16,539 bases of DNA from Lachnospiraceae bacterium (lineage in GTDB: Bacteria > Bacillota > Clostridia > Lachnospirales > Lachnospiraceae). The stretch lies in assembly GCA_003484785.1 (NCBI GenBank), contig DNAD01000007.1, forward strand, positions 1 to 16,539, read 5' to 3'. Below the pieces are notes generated by a model. The model was not told where the DNA came from. It did not search any database and worked only from the letters and a program-made list of their open reading frames with translations. The position numbers and the translations under genes were made by a program. This document shows positions 7,683 to 15,972 of the stretch, piece by piece; positions within the stretch are counted from its first letter, which is position 1; each line of letters starts with the position of its first letter.

Positions 7683-10600
7683 ATGAACAGGAGGAAGCTT
7701 AAGGGGGTAAAGCAGTGCCTTGTTATGGCATTGTTTTTATCGTTAATGGCTTTGAACAGGGTGGCTGCAGCAGAGACCGGGGAAGGGATCGCAAGGGTCG
7801 GCGGCGGATATGCGGTAACCGGGCAGCTTGAGAATGTCGGCTATACCGCAAAGCTGTATGATGCCTCAAACGGATTGCCTACCTCGGATGCCAACTGTGT
7901 ATTGGGAACGAGCGACGGATATATCTGGATAGGCGGCTACAGCGGTGTTATCCGCTATGACGGCAGTGTTTTCGAGAGACAGGATGCCTCCGGCGGGCTT
8001 ACCAGCGCACGGGCGCTTTTCGAGGACAGCTACGGAAGGCTCTGGGCAGGCACAAATGACAACGGAGTGGTGATCTTAAGCGATAATGTCCTCGAAGGGA
8101 GCACTCATTATACCTACCGGGAGGGATTGCCATCCTCTTCGGTGAGAACCTTTGCGGAGGGCGGAGACGGAACCGTCTATATCGGAACTACCTCGGGAAT
8201 AGCTTATCTGAAAGAGGACGGAGCTCTCAGGGTACTGGAGGATGAAAGGCTTGAAGGCCAGGTCATAGAAAGGCTCGTATCGGACGGCCCGGGCAGGGTT
8301 TACGGATGTACCGGAGGGGGAGATGTCTTTGCCATAAAGGATGCCAGGGTAACGGAGTACCATACCGGAGAGGAGCTGGGAACAGGAGCGGTCACTACCG
8401 TTTATGCCGATACCTCTCAATCCGGCATGGTCTATCTGGGAACCGAGACCGAAAAGATCTATTACGGAAGCTTCGGGACCAAAGCGGAAAACCTGAAAGA
8501 GCTGTCCATAGCCCCTGCCTCCTATGCCTACTGGATAACCTCTGCCTGTGACCGGATATTTGTTACAACAGAGAATCTTACGGGGTACTTTGACGAAAAC
8601 GGTGAATTCAGGCTCCTTGACAATATCCCCATGAATAATTCCATAGATATGGTAACCTCCGATTACCAGGGAAATCTTTGGTTCGCTTCCTCGAGACAGG
8701 GGGTCATGAAGGTGGTCTCGAGTAATTTTAAAAACCTGAATGAGGCGGCGGGGCTTGATGAGGAGGTTGTAAACGCCACCTGCCTGTCCGGCGGGCTTCT
8801 CTATGTCGGAACGGATACCGGAATGCATATTCTCGATCCCGGGCTTAAGCTCGTGAAAAACGAGCTGACGGATCTTCTGGAAAATACGAGGATCAGATGC
8901 ATTGAAAAGGACGGGGACGGTAATATCTGGATATCAACCTTCACCAACGGACTGGGCCTTGTATGCTATTCCCCGGAGGGTAAGATAACCTGCTTTAATG
9001 AGGAAAACGGTATGCCGGATAACGCGGTCCGCTGTACTGTCGCAGCCTCGGACGGATCGGTCTTTTCGGGGACCAATTCAGGCCTTGCGATGATAAAGGA
9101 CGGAGCCGTAAAACGGACGGTGGGGAAGGAAGAGGGCCTTACCAACACCGTGCTTCTTACCGTCGAGGAGGGAGAGGACGGTCTGATCTACGCGGGCTCT
9201 GACGGGGACGGTATTTATATCATAGGAGAGGACGGGATAAAAAGGCTCGGAAGGGATGACGGGCTTACCAGCGATGTCATCTTAAGGATCAAAAAGGATC
9301 CGGGACGCGGCCTCTACTGGATAATCACCTCAAATTCCCTGGAATACATGAAGGACGGGGAAATAACAAATGTGACCTCCTTCCCGTACAACAATAATTT
9401 TGATATTTATTTTGACGATAATGACAATCTCTGGATACTGTCCTCCTACGGAGTTTATTCGGTAAAGGCACAGGACGTTCTCAACAATGCCATTACCGAC
9501 TACAGGCTGTATACGATAGCCAACGGTCTGACCGGAACGCCCACCTCCAATGCCTACAGCGCCATTGATGATAAGGGAAATCTCTTTATCTCTACCCGCA
9601 CCGGGGTCAGCAGAGTCAATATCGACAATTACTTTAACCAGACCTCGGGTATCATAACAGGGATAAAGTCTCTTTACTGTAATGATGAGGAGCTTTTCCC
9701 CGATGAGAACGGCAGCTATACGATACCTCCGACCACGGGAAGGATCCAGATCACGCCTGCCATTCTTGACTATACGGTTAACAATCCCACGGTGCAGGTA
9801 TTTCTGGAGGGTGCCGGTGATCAGGGCATCACGGCAGAGCAGAGTAAAATGACATCTCTTGAATATACGGGGCTGTCCTATGGTAATTACGTGTTCCATA
9901 TAAGGGTTCTGGATCAGGGCAGCGGTGGAGTGCTCCAGGAGAAAACCTTTCCTGTGATTAAGAAGCCAAGGTTTATTGAACTGCTGGTGGTCAGGGTGAT
10001 GCTGATAGCCCTTATTGCGGCCTTTACCGGCTTTATTGTGTGGCGGATCATGATGGGCACGATCATACGAAAGCAGTACGAGCAGATAAGACAGGCAAAG
10101 GAGGAGGCTGAGCGGGCAAATTCCGCCAAATCCCGGTTCCTTGCCAATATGTCACACGAGATCCGTACTCCCATCAATACCATCGTGGGAATGGATGAGA
10201 TGATCCTGAGGGAGGACGCCTCCGGGGTTAAGAAGGAGTATCATACCTCGATCATTAATTATGCCCTTGATATCAGGAATGCCTCCGATTCCCTTCTTTC
10301 ACTGATCAATGACCTGCTTGATATGTCAAAGATAGAATCGGGAAAGATGAACCTTGTGGAGCAGGAATATGATACCGCAGAGCTTCTGCGCTCCATAGTA
10401 TCCATGATAAGGGTAAGGAGCAATGAAAAGGACCTGGTCTTCAACGTGGATATCGACACCACGCTTCCGGTGCGGCTTTACGGTGACGCAGGAAAGCTTA
10501 AGCAGATAATACTGAATCTTTTGACCAATGCGGTCAAGTATACCGAAGAGGGCAGCTTTACCTTTAAGCTGTCGGTGGTGGAAAAGAATGACGAAAGGTG

Positions 10601-11906
10601 TGACCTTCTGATATCCGTAAAGGATACCGGCATAGGCATAAAGCCGGAGGATATGGACAAGCTGTTCTCGGCTTATGAGAGGCTGGATGAGGAAAAGAAC
10701 AGCGGCATTCAGGGTACCGGGCTGGGCCTTGATATATCAAGGCGTTTTTCAGAGCTCCTGGGAGGAAAGCTTACCTGCGAGAGCGTTTACGGTGAGGGCT
10801 CCGAGTTCGTACTGACCCTTTCCCAGCGTATCATTGACGCTTCGGAGCTTGGAGTATTCAGCGAGCACGACGAGGAATCCTTTGCAGGCCCTTATGTGCC
10901 CAGGTTCGTAGCTCCGGAAGCCGAGATCCTTGTGGTTGATGATAACCCCATGAACCTGAACGTGATAAAGGGGCTGTTAAAGCCCACCAGGATGTTCGTC
11001 GCAACAGCCTCAAGCGGAGAGGAATGCCTGGAAAAGCTCAGATACAGATCCTATAATCTGGTGCTGCTTGATCATATGATGCCGGGAATGGACGGGATCG
11101 AGACGGTGGAGAGGATCAGAAGGAGTGATAAGGAGCTTCCGGTCTATGCACTTACCGCAAACTCTGCTGTCGGAGAGGAGTTCTACAAGTCGAAGGGCTT
11201 TGACGGATATCTGGGAAAGCCCGTGGACAGCGCCCTTCTTGAACGGACTATCATGCGTCATCTTCCCGATGAGATAATGCAGAGACCGGACAGGGAGGAT
11301 ATCGTACAGGAGAGCGCAAAGCTTCCGGAGGATAAGGAGTGGCTTTTAGAGATCGCGGAGATATCAGTCCCCGAGGGAATAAAGAATTCGGGAGGGGTCG
11401 ATGCCTTTCTGTTTTCGCTCAGGATGTTTGCGGATACCTTTGAGGAGAATGCTTCCGTCCTGGAGAATGCTTATAAAACCGGGGATATAAAGCTGTATAC
11501 CATAAAGGTCCATGCCCTTAAGAGCTCTGCCCGCATCATCGGCGCGTCCTCCCTTTCGGTGCTTTCCGAAAGGCTTGAGAATGCCGGAAACGGCGGGGAT
11601 CAGAAATACATCGATGAGCATGAGGGGGAGCTTATGAGCGCTTACCGAAGTCTTTGCGAAAAGCTTTCTCCTCTTTCGGAAACGAAGGACAACAACGACG
11701 GAGAGGAGATAGATCCCGGAGAGCTTTCGGAGGGGTATGGCGCCTTAAAGGAGCTGGCGGAGAATATGGATTACGACGGGGCGGAAATGGTGCTTGAGGA
11801 GCTTTCGGCATACCGCCTGCCCGAGGCTGACAGAGAGAAGATCACGGAGCTTAAGCGGCTTTTGAAGCTTCTTGAATGGGACAGATTTATACAGCTGCTT
11901 GAGTAA
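7683..11906 (+). CDS. Hybrid sensor histidine kinase with two-component regulator propeller, receiver and HPt domains
   Basis: This 1407-residue protein holds almost a whole phosphorelay. A signal peptide (residues 1-30, ending VAAAE) precedes an extracytoplasmic beta-propeller of Reg_prop-like repeats (about 45-660; recurrent units such as NGLPTSDAN...GYIWIGG and EGLPSSSVR...GTVYIGT). A Y_Y_Y-like beta domain (about 670-760, with [13 protein letters not shown]) and one membrane helix (764-792) follow. Inside the cell come HisKA with [10 protein letters not shown] (phospho-acceptor H825), HATPase with [16 protein letters not shown] and GTGLGL, a receiver starting VVDDNP with acceptor D1130 in LLDHMMPG and the conserved T and K (ALTAN, GKPVD), and an HPt domain with H1277 in [10 protein letters not shown] helical tail covers residues about 1340-1407. 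AGGAGA upstream of ATG 7683 gives a good start. Propeller sensors of this type often detect glycans in Bacteroidetes; the ligand here is unknown. No DNA-binding domain is present, so output should pass through HPt, possibly to the receiver protein downstream. Confidence 0.93.
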   Translation: MNRRKLKGVKQCLVMALFLSLMALNRVAAAETGEGIARVGGGYAVTGQLENVGYTAKLYDASNGLPTSDANCVLGTSDGYIWIGGYSGVIRYDGSVFERQDASGGLTSARALFEDSYGRLWAGTNDNGVVILSDNVLEGSTHYTYREGLPSSSVRTFAEGGDGTVYIGTTSGIAYLKEDGALRVLEDERLEGQVIERLVSDGPGRVYGCTGGGDVFAIKDARVTEYHTGEELGTGAVTTVYADTSQSGMVYLGTETEKIYYGSFGTKAENLKELSIAPASYAYWITSACDRIFVTTENLTGYFDENGEFRLLDNIPMNNSIDMVTSDYQGNLWFASSRQGVMKVVSSNFKNLNEAAGLDEEVVNATCLSGGLLYVGTDTGMHILDPGLKLVKNELTDLLENTRIRCIEKDGDGNIWISTFTNGLGLVCYSPEGKITCFNEENGMPDNAVRCTVAASDGSVFSGTNSGLAMIKDGAVKRTVGKEEGLTNTVLLTVEEGEDGLIYAGSDGDGIYIIGEDGIKRLGRDDGLTSDVILRIKKDPGRGLYWIITSNSLEYMKDGEITNVTSFPYNNNFDIYFDDNDNLWILSSYGVYSVKAQDVLNNAITDYRLYTIANGLTGTPTSNAYSAIDDKGNLFISTRTGVSRVNIDNYFNQTSGIITGIKSLYCNDEELFPDENGSYTIPPTTGRIQITPAILDYTVNNPTVQVFLEGAGDQGITAEQSKMTSLEYTGLSYGNYVFHIRVLDQGSGGVLQEKTFPVIKKPRFIELLVVRVMLIALIAAFTGFIVWRIMMGTIIRKQYEQIRQAKEEAERANSAKSRFLANMSHEIRTPINTIVGMDEMILREDASGVKKEYHTSIINYALDIRNASDSLLSLINDLLDMSKIESGKMNLVEQEYDTAELLRSIVSMIRVRSNEKDLVFNVDIDTTLPVRLYGDAGKLKQIILNLLTNAVKYTEEGSFTFKLSVVEKNDERCDLLISVKDTGIGIKPEDMDKLFSAYERLDEEKNSGIQGTGLGLDISRRFSELLGGKLTCESVYGEGSEFVLTLSQRIIDASELGVFSEHDEESFAGPYVPRFVAPEAEILVVDDNPMNLNVIKGLLKPTRMFVATASSGEECLEKLRYRSYNLVLLDHMMPGMDGIETVERIRRSDKELPVYALTANSAVGEEFYKSKGFDGYLGKPVDSALLERTIMRHLPDEIMQRPDREDIVQESAKLPEDKEWLLEIAEISVPEGIKNSGGVDAFLFSLRMFADTFEENASVLENAYKTGDIKLYTIKVHALKSSARIIGASSLSVLSERLENAGNGGDQKYIDEHEGELMSAYRSLCEKLSPLSETKDNNDGEEIDPGELSEGYGALKELAENMDYDGAEMVLEELSAYRLPEADREKITELKRLLKLLEWDRFIQLLE

Positions 11907-11963
11907 GGAACTGTTGCAAAATAACATGCAAAGGTGTATAAGTTATTTTTCAACAGTTCCTAA
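11904..11963. repeat. 54-bp near-perfect inverted repeat flanked by TAA (MITE-like, or mRNA hairpin)
   Basis: GGAACTGTTGCAAAATAAC (11907-11925) pairs with GTTATTTTTCAACAGTTCC (11942-11960) with one mismatch in 19 and a 16-base loop. Each side is flanked by TAA, the left one being the stop codon of the hybrid kinase gene. The layout matches a tiny non-autonomous transposable element with a TAA target duplication. As RNA it would form a very stable hairpin, but no T-run follows the 3' arm, so it is not a standard terminator. It might still attenuate transcription or protect the upstream mRNA end. Confidence 0.6.
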
Positions 11964-11972
11964 GCATCCGCA

Positions 11973-11998
11973 GCGCACGATTCCTTTGGAATCGGCGC
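11973..11998 (+). promoter_or_regulatory. Leader hairpin upstream of the receiver-domain gene
   Basis: GCGC-A-CGATTCC, a TTT loop and GGAATCG-GCGC form an 11-bp stem with one bulged A. It ends 10 bases before the GAGGGG ribosome binding site of the gene at 12021. It is not followed by a T-run, so a leader structure affecting translation or mRNA stability is more plausible than termination. Confidence 0.35.
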
Positions 11999-12020
11999 AG
12001 TGTTAGTGAGGGGTAGTTTT

Positions 12021-12782
12021 ATGGAAGAAAACCGTGTAATGGTGGTCGGTGAGAAGGAAAATTTCCTCATAAGGGTTTTGATGAAGAAGCTTTCGGAGAG
12101 AAAAATAGCTTCGGAATTTGTTCCCTGGGGGATCGATCCCATCAACCGTCACTTTGAAGGAGCAGGCCTGATAACCATATATATGGAGGATGGAAAGCGC
12201 CCGCCCGAGAAGCCGCTGAGATTCCTGTTAGATAAGATGATCGATGAAGGGCGTGTTATGATCCTCATAGGAGGGGAGGATGAGCTTGACTATCTTAAAG
12301 GTCAGGCATCCCCGGATATGATATACAGGGTATTTACAAGGCCTCTGGATAACGAAGCCTGCGCAAACGCCGTTTCGGAGCTGTTTGATAAGGTAAATGC
12401 AGGGGAATTCAGAAAGACGATCCTTATCGTGGATGATGATGTAAGCTTTCTGGGGATCATGAGGGAATGGCTCAAGGGCACCTATAAGGTTGCCATGGCA
12501 AGTTCCGGGCTTCAGGCCATAAAATGGCTGGGAAAGAACAGGGCCGACCTTATACTTTTGGATCATGAGATGCCGGTGACCAACGGCCCGAAGGTGCTTG
12601 AGATGCTTCGGAGCGATGATGAAACAAAGGATATTCCGGTGATCTTTCTTACGGGCAGAAGTGACAGGGAAAGTGTCATGGAGGTTGTGGCATTAAAGCC
12701 TCAGGGGTATTTTCTTAAGACCGTGCCTATGGAGGAGCTGCTCAAAAAGCTTGAGGAGTTCTTTATAAGACAGAAAAAATGA
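12021..12782 (+). CDS. Response regulator with degenerate N-terminal and intact C-terminal receiver domains
   Basis: The 253-residue cytoplasmic protein has no recognisable output domain. The C-terminal half is a standard receiver: ILIVDDDVSF, acceptor D181 in LILLDHEMP, conserved Thr in VIFLTGRSD and Lys in GYFLKTVP. The N-terminal half (about 5-118) seems to follow the same alternating pattern but lacks the chemistry: VMVVGEKE stands where DDD is expected, LITIYMED has Tyr at the acceptor position, and RVFTRPLD has Arg for the conserved Lys. It is therefore a likely pseudo-receiver. ATG 12021 is preferred over GTG 12000 because GAGGGG at 12008-12013 lies 7 bases before it. It follows the hybrid kinase by 114 bases with a hairpin element between, and is a natural candidate to receive phosphate from that kinase's HPt domain or to act as a phosphate sink. 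The partnership is inference from position. Confidence 0.85.
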   Translation: MEENRVMVVGEKENFLIRVLMKKLSERKIASEFVPWGIDPINRHFEGAGLITIYMEDGKRPPEKPLRFLLDKMIDEGRVMILIGGEDELDYLKGQASPDMIYRVFTRPLDNEACANAVSELFDKVNAGEFRKTILIVDDDVSFLGIMREWLKGTYKVAMASSGLQAIKWLGKNRADLILLDHEMPVTNGPKVLEMLRSDDETKDIPVIFLTGRSDRESVMEVVALKPQGYFLKTVPMEELLKKLEEFFIRQKK

Positions 12783-12793
12783 GGTAAAAGGGG

Positions 12794-12817
12794 GAGGGCA
12801 GAAAGGCCCTCTCGGGC
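12794..12817. terminator. Possible bidirectional terminator between convergent genes
   Basis: Alternative hairpins lie in the 37-bp gap between two converging genes: GAGGGC (12794-12799) with GCCCTC (12806-12811), and on the minus strand GGCCC-GAGA-GGGCC followed by TTTCT. T-runs are short on both strands, so the call rests mainly on the convergent position. Confidence 0.35.
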
Positions 12818-12819
12818 CG

Positions 12820-13476
12820 TCATCCCCTGAGCCTTACCTTAAGTCCGTTGGGATTTATGTGGAATTCCTCGCCCCCTGATCCCGCAAAGAAGCAGCCGAA
12901 GGGAGCGTCCGCGTCCCTGCGCAGCTTTCCGAGCTCCCACCGCCCGCCGGTCATGAACTCAATGAACATTCCGTCCGTTACGGGTCTGCGGTTATTAGAC
13001 CCTGCCCCGTAGCCGGAACCCGAAGGGAGGGTGTTCTGTACATAATACTGGCCGAATTCATCCACCTTAAGCTCTCCGGCCGCGGTCACGGGCATTCCCA
13101 GATACTTCAGACAGGAATTGACCTTTGTGACGGAAAGCTCGAGATTTATAAACATCCTGAGGAGAAATTCCTCATCCGGGTCGTCGGGGGAGGCGGGCAT
13201 ATTCTGCCTGATATAGCGGATGCTGTTGCGCTCAAGAAACCGCTCGGAGACACTCATGGAATTCAGAAAATTTCCGATAAGCTCCTCATATTTCTTAACG
13301 CTGCCGCCCCCGGAAGCTTTGCTCTTATCAGAGCTTTTTGCGCCTCCGACGGAGCGTTCATATTCTTTTTTAAGGGAATCCTTTTCCCCCTGGGGAAGCT
13401 GGGAATAGATGACCTGGGACATCTCATAGGTCTGCGCCAGATTCTTTATGGCAAATAACCAAAGCTCAAATTCCAA
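12820..13476 (-). CDS. Unrecognised protein, possibly with DUF5348-like C-terminal domain
   Basis: The 218-residue soluble protein has no signal peptide or membrane segment. The N-terminal half is helical (MEFELWLFAIKNLAQTYEMS), interrupted by a low-complexity Lys/Ser/Gly stretch (AKSSDKSKASGGGS), then by a second helical part. The C-terminal 80 residues form a beta-rich module (GELKVDEFGQYYVQ, GMFIEFMTGGRWELGKLRRD, then CFFAGSGGEEFHINPNGLKVRLRG) that loosely recalls DUF5348; this is a weak, by-eye match. The start is TTG 13476, preceded on the minus strand by AGGAG about 10 bases upstream, and a promoter-like pair is present further up. It is the only minus-strand gene in the window and stands alone between two signalling operons, so context says little about its job. 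Confidence 0.78.
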   Translation of the reverse strand: MEFELWLFAIKNLAQTYEMSQVIYSQLPQGEKDSLKKEYERSVGGAKSSDKSKASGGGSVKKYEELIGNFLNSMSVSERFLERNSIRYIRQNMPASPDDPDEEFLLRMFINLELSVTKVNSCLKYLGMPVTAAGELKVDEFGQYYVQNTLPSGSGYGAGSNNRRPVTDGMFIEFMTGGRWELGKLRRDADAPFGCFFAGSGGEEFHINPNGLKVRLRG

Positions 13477-13548
13477 TTTTTATTATCTCCTGTGTTTTCT
13501 GGTAAATCGCCCGGATATACGGAATATTCCCCGATCACGGCCATTTAT

Positions 13549-13577
13549 ATTTTATCAAAAAAAACCTTTAAAGCAAA
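13549..13577 (-). promoter_or_regulatory. Candidate promoter for the minus-strand gene
   Basis: Read on the minus strand, TTTGCT (13572-13577) and TAAAAT (13549-13554) are 17 bases apart, with a run of eight T in the spacer. The predicted transcript would start near 13541, leaving a leader of about 65 bases before TTG 13476. Confidence 0.45.
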
Positions 13578-13626
13578 GCGATCCTTGAAAAAAGTCACGG
13601 CATGCTGCCCGTGAAGTAAGTTTGAT

Positions 13627-13656
13627 TTGCCAGCCGACCGCCTTATCTGGTATTCT
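13627..13656 (+). promoter_or_regulatory. Candidate promoter for the sugar-binding protein/two-component operon
   Basis: TTGCCA (13627-13632) and TATTCT (13651-13656) are 18 bases apart, and a GGGAG ribosome binding site follows at 13667-13671. An imperfect inverted repeat, CACGGCA/TGCCCGTG at 13596-13613 (one bulge), lies just upstream and could be an operator for a regulator such as the AraC-type protein of the same operon; no other copy was found. Confidence 0.42.
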
Positions 13657-13679
13657 ATAAGATAACGGGAGAAAATTTT

Positions 13680-14762
13680 ATGAATAGAAGATATGACCGA
13701 AAAAAGACAGGCTGCGCTTTAATCCTTCTGATCCTGACGCTTCTGTTCGGCGGATGCATGGGAAACTCAAAGGACGAGGATATCACGCAGGAGAGCCAGA
13801 CAAAGCCGCTTATAACCATCGGCTTTTCCCAGATAGGATCGGAGTCGGACTGGAGGATGGCGAGTACCAGATCCGTCCTTGAGGCCTTTGTGGCAAAGGA
13901 AGGCTATTCCCTCATATATAATGACGGCCAGCAGAAGCAGGAGAATCAGATCAAGGCCATCAGGGAATTCATAGATCAGGACGTGGACTATATCCTGCTT
14001 GATCCCTGCGTGGAGACAGGCTGGGATTCCGCTCTTTCCGAAGCTAAGGAGGCCGGCATTCCGGTGATCGTATACGACAGATGCGTGAAGGTGGCGGACG
14101 ACAGCCTCTATACCGCCTGGATCGGCTCGGACTTCTACCTTGAGGGCCAGAGGGCCTGCAGGTGGCTTTCGGAGTACCTTAAGAGCATAGGCTATACCGG
14201 GGAGGTAAATATAGTAGATATCCAGGGAACCTTAGGCTCCAGCGCCCAGATGGGAAGGACCGATGCCCTGATGGATGCGGTCCGCTTAAATCCGCGCTGG
14301 CATCTTCTGGGCCAGGAAACCGGTGACTTCACCACGGCCAAGGGCAAGGAGGTTATGGAGAAGATGCTGATAAAGCACGGCGGAAACATAGATATCGTTT
14401 ACTGTGAGAATGACAATGAGGCCTACGGGGCTCTGGAGGCCATAAAAAACGCGGGCTACGGCATAGGGAACGATTTCAGGACCAGAGAGATGATGGTCAT
14501 GTCCTTTGATGCCACAAGGGAGGGGCTTAAGCTTACCGAAGAGGGAAGCATAGCCGTGAATACCGAATGCTCGCCCCTCTACGGACCGAAGCTTAAGAAC
14601 ATGATAGATGCTCTGGAGGCCGGGCAAAAGCTTCCGGCCAAAACCTATATAGAGGAAGAACAGTTTTCACATTTTGATGCTGTAAACAAAGTCAGGATCG
14701 AGGGCAAGAGCTATGAGGTGACCCCCGTGACGGATGCTATCATAGAGGAAAGAGAGTACTGA
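13680..14762 (+). CDS. YtfQ-like periplasmic-type sugar-binding lipoprotein
   Basis: This is an extracellular solute-binding protein of the Peripla_BP_4 (ribose/galactose-binding) type, 360 residues long. A basic-hydrophobic signal ends at lipobox FGGC (Cys26), so it is anchored to the outer face of the membrane. The mature part follows the galactofuranose-binding YtfQ subfamily closely: ITIGFSQIGSESDWRMA, NDGQQKQENQIKAIREFI, LLDPCVETGWDSAL, WIGSDFYLEGQRACRWL, VDIQGTLGSSAQMGRTDA, ETGDFTTAKGKEVME, YCENDNEAYGALEAI and NTECSPLYGPKLK. The start has GGGAG 8 bases upstream. Only 4 bases separate it from the response regulator gene. No ABC ATPase or permease is visible here, so the protein may feed a transporter outside the window or present its sugar to the sensor kinase encoded two genes downstream. 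Sugar specificity is inferred from the subfamily. Confidence 0.9.
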   Translation: MNRRYDRKKTGCALILLILTLLFGGCMGNSKDEDITQESQTKPLITIGFSQIGSESDWRMASTRSVLEAFVAKEGYSLIYNDGQQKQENQIKAIREFIDQDVDYILLDPCVETGWDSALSEAKEAGIPVIVYDRCVKVADDSLYTAWIGSDFYLEGQRACRWLSEYLKSIGYTGEVNIVDIQGTLGSSAQMGRTDALMDAVRLNPRWHLLGQETGDFTTAKGKEVMEKMLIKHGGNIDIVYCENDNEAYGALEAIKNAGYGIGNDFRTREMMVMSFDATREGLKLTEEGSIAVNTECSPLYGPKLKNMIDALEAGQKLPAKTYIEEEQFSHFDAVNKVRIEGKSYEVTPVTDAIIEEREY

Positions 14763-14766
14763 GAAA

Positions 14767-15972
14767 TTGATAAAGCTGTTTCTGGTTGAGGATGAGGTGG
14801 TCATGCGCGAGGGGATAAAACGGCGCATAGACTGGGCATCCGAAAATATAGACTTCGTGGGCGAGGCCGCGGACGGGGAGCTGGCGCTTCCGATGATCCT
14901 TGAAAGCCGGCCCGATATAGTGATAACCGATATCAAAATGCCCTTTATGGACGGGCTGACCCTGTCCGAACATATCAGGAAGGAGCTGCCCGATACCAAG
15001 ATAATGATCCTTTCGGGCTATGACGACTTCAGCTATGCGAGAAAGGCCATCAAGCTCGGGGTGACCGAGTACATATTAAAGCCGGTGACACCCGCATCGC
15101 TCCTTGATTCGGTAAGAGAGGTGATCGGAAAGATCGTAAAGGAGAGGGAGGAAAAGCTCCGTCTCGCGGCAGATCCCAGAAGCGAATATGAAGAGAAGGA
15201 GAGGGAGGCCTTAAAGCTGTTTTCGGATATTGCGAAGCATATACTGGAAAAGCCGGAAAACAGGGCAATATCTGAAGAAAATGTGAGAGATAACGCCGTG
15301 GATATAAGCACGGCGGGGGATTTCTCGGGAAAGGAGCTTGAAAGCTTCTTAAAGACCGGCTCCGGGGATGATGCCGAGGCTCTTATCGACTCGATCTTTG
15401 CCTCGGTGGGGGAGCAGAACTCCAGATCCTTAATGTTCCTTAACTATATCACCATGGCCATGTATTTTACGATGGTAAGGTTTTTAAAAAATATCGGGGA
15501 GGATGCCTCCGAGATAAATGAAAGGTGCGGGGATATCAATGATGTCATCCGCGGAATGACCGATATCTCGGGAGCCAGGCAGTATCTGACCAGGTATTTA
15601 AGGCAGGTGATATATGTAAGGGATAACGGTGCGGCCAATAAATACAGCAGGGTCATAAGGGATTCCGCCGCCTATATCGACGAGCACTTTGCGGACGAGG
15701 ATATTTCCTTAAATACCCTTGCAGAGCTTGCCAATATAAGTCCCAATCATTTTTCATCCATCTTTTCCCAGGAGATGGGTGTCACCTTCATCGAGTATCT
15801 GATAAACAGGAGGATGGAAAAGGCGAAGGAGCTTTTGATGACCACCGATAAAAAGAGCTTCGAGATCGCCTATGAGGTGGGCTACAGAGACCCCCACTAT
15901 TTCAGCGCAACCTTTAAAAAGACCCAGGGCATGACCCCCAGGGAATATCGTTCAAGGGGGAAGGAGGCATGA
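14767..15972 (+). CDS. AraC-type (YesN-like) response regulator
   Basis: The 401-residue transcription factor has an N-terminal receiver (about 1-120): LFLVEDEVVMREG with the acidic pair, acceptor D55 in VITDIKMPFMDG, conserved Ser in MILSGYDDF and Lys in YILKPV. A linker of about 170 residues of no recognised fold follows. The C-terminal AraC domain has two helix-turn-helix units, LNTLAELANISPNHFSSIF (from about residue 315) and SFEIAYEVGYRDPHYFSATF (from about 363), then GMTPREYR. This is the YesN layout, usually paired with a YesM-type kinase and controlling sugar uptake genes. The start is TTG 14767, with AGAGAG 10 bases upstream and directly after the stop of the binding-protein gene. 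Its stop overlaps the kinase start (ATGA), indicating translational coupling. A likely target is its own operon or a nearby sugar transporter, by analogy with the family. Confidence 0.92.
   Translation: MIKLFLVEDEVVMREGIKRRIDWASENIDFVGEAADGELALPMILESRPDIVITDIKMPFMDGLTLSEHIRKELPDTKIMILSGYDDFSYARKAIKLGVTEYILKPVTPASLLDSVREVIGKIVKEREEKLRLAADPRSEYEEKEREALKLFSDIAKHILEKPENRAISEENVRDNAVDISTAGDFSGKELESFLKTGSGDDAEALIDSIFASVGEQNSRSLMFLNYITMAMYFTMVRFLKNIGEDASEINERCGDINDVIRGMTDISGARQYLTRYLRQVIYVRDNGAANKYSRVIRDSAAYIDEHFADEDISLNTLAELANISPNHFSSIFSQEMGVTFIEYLINRRMEKAKELLMTTDKKSFEIAYEVGYRDPHYFSATFKKTQGMTPREYRSRGKEA

Noticed and set aside
8076..8828. 250-codon open frame on the minus strand
   Set aside because: It lies wholly inside the propeller-coding part of the hybrid kinase gene, whose domain structure is clear; the antisense frame shows no family features and is explained by codon bias of the real gene.
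9330..9899. 189-codon antisense frame inside the hybrid kinase gene
   Set aside because: It mirrors the propeller/Y_Y_Y coding region and has no independent support.
11904..11963. Standard Rho-independent terminator after the hybrid kinase
   Set aside because: The stem is strong, but the 3' arm is followed by TAAGCATCC rather than a T-run.
12000..12020. GTG start for the receiver protein
   Set aside because: It falls next to the leader hairpin without a binding site, while ATG 12021 has GAGGGG at ideal distance.
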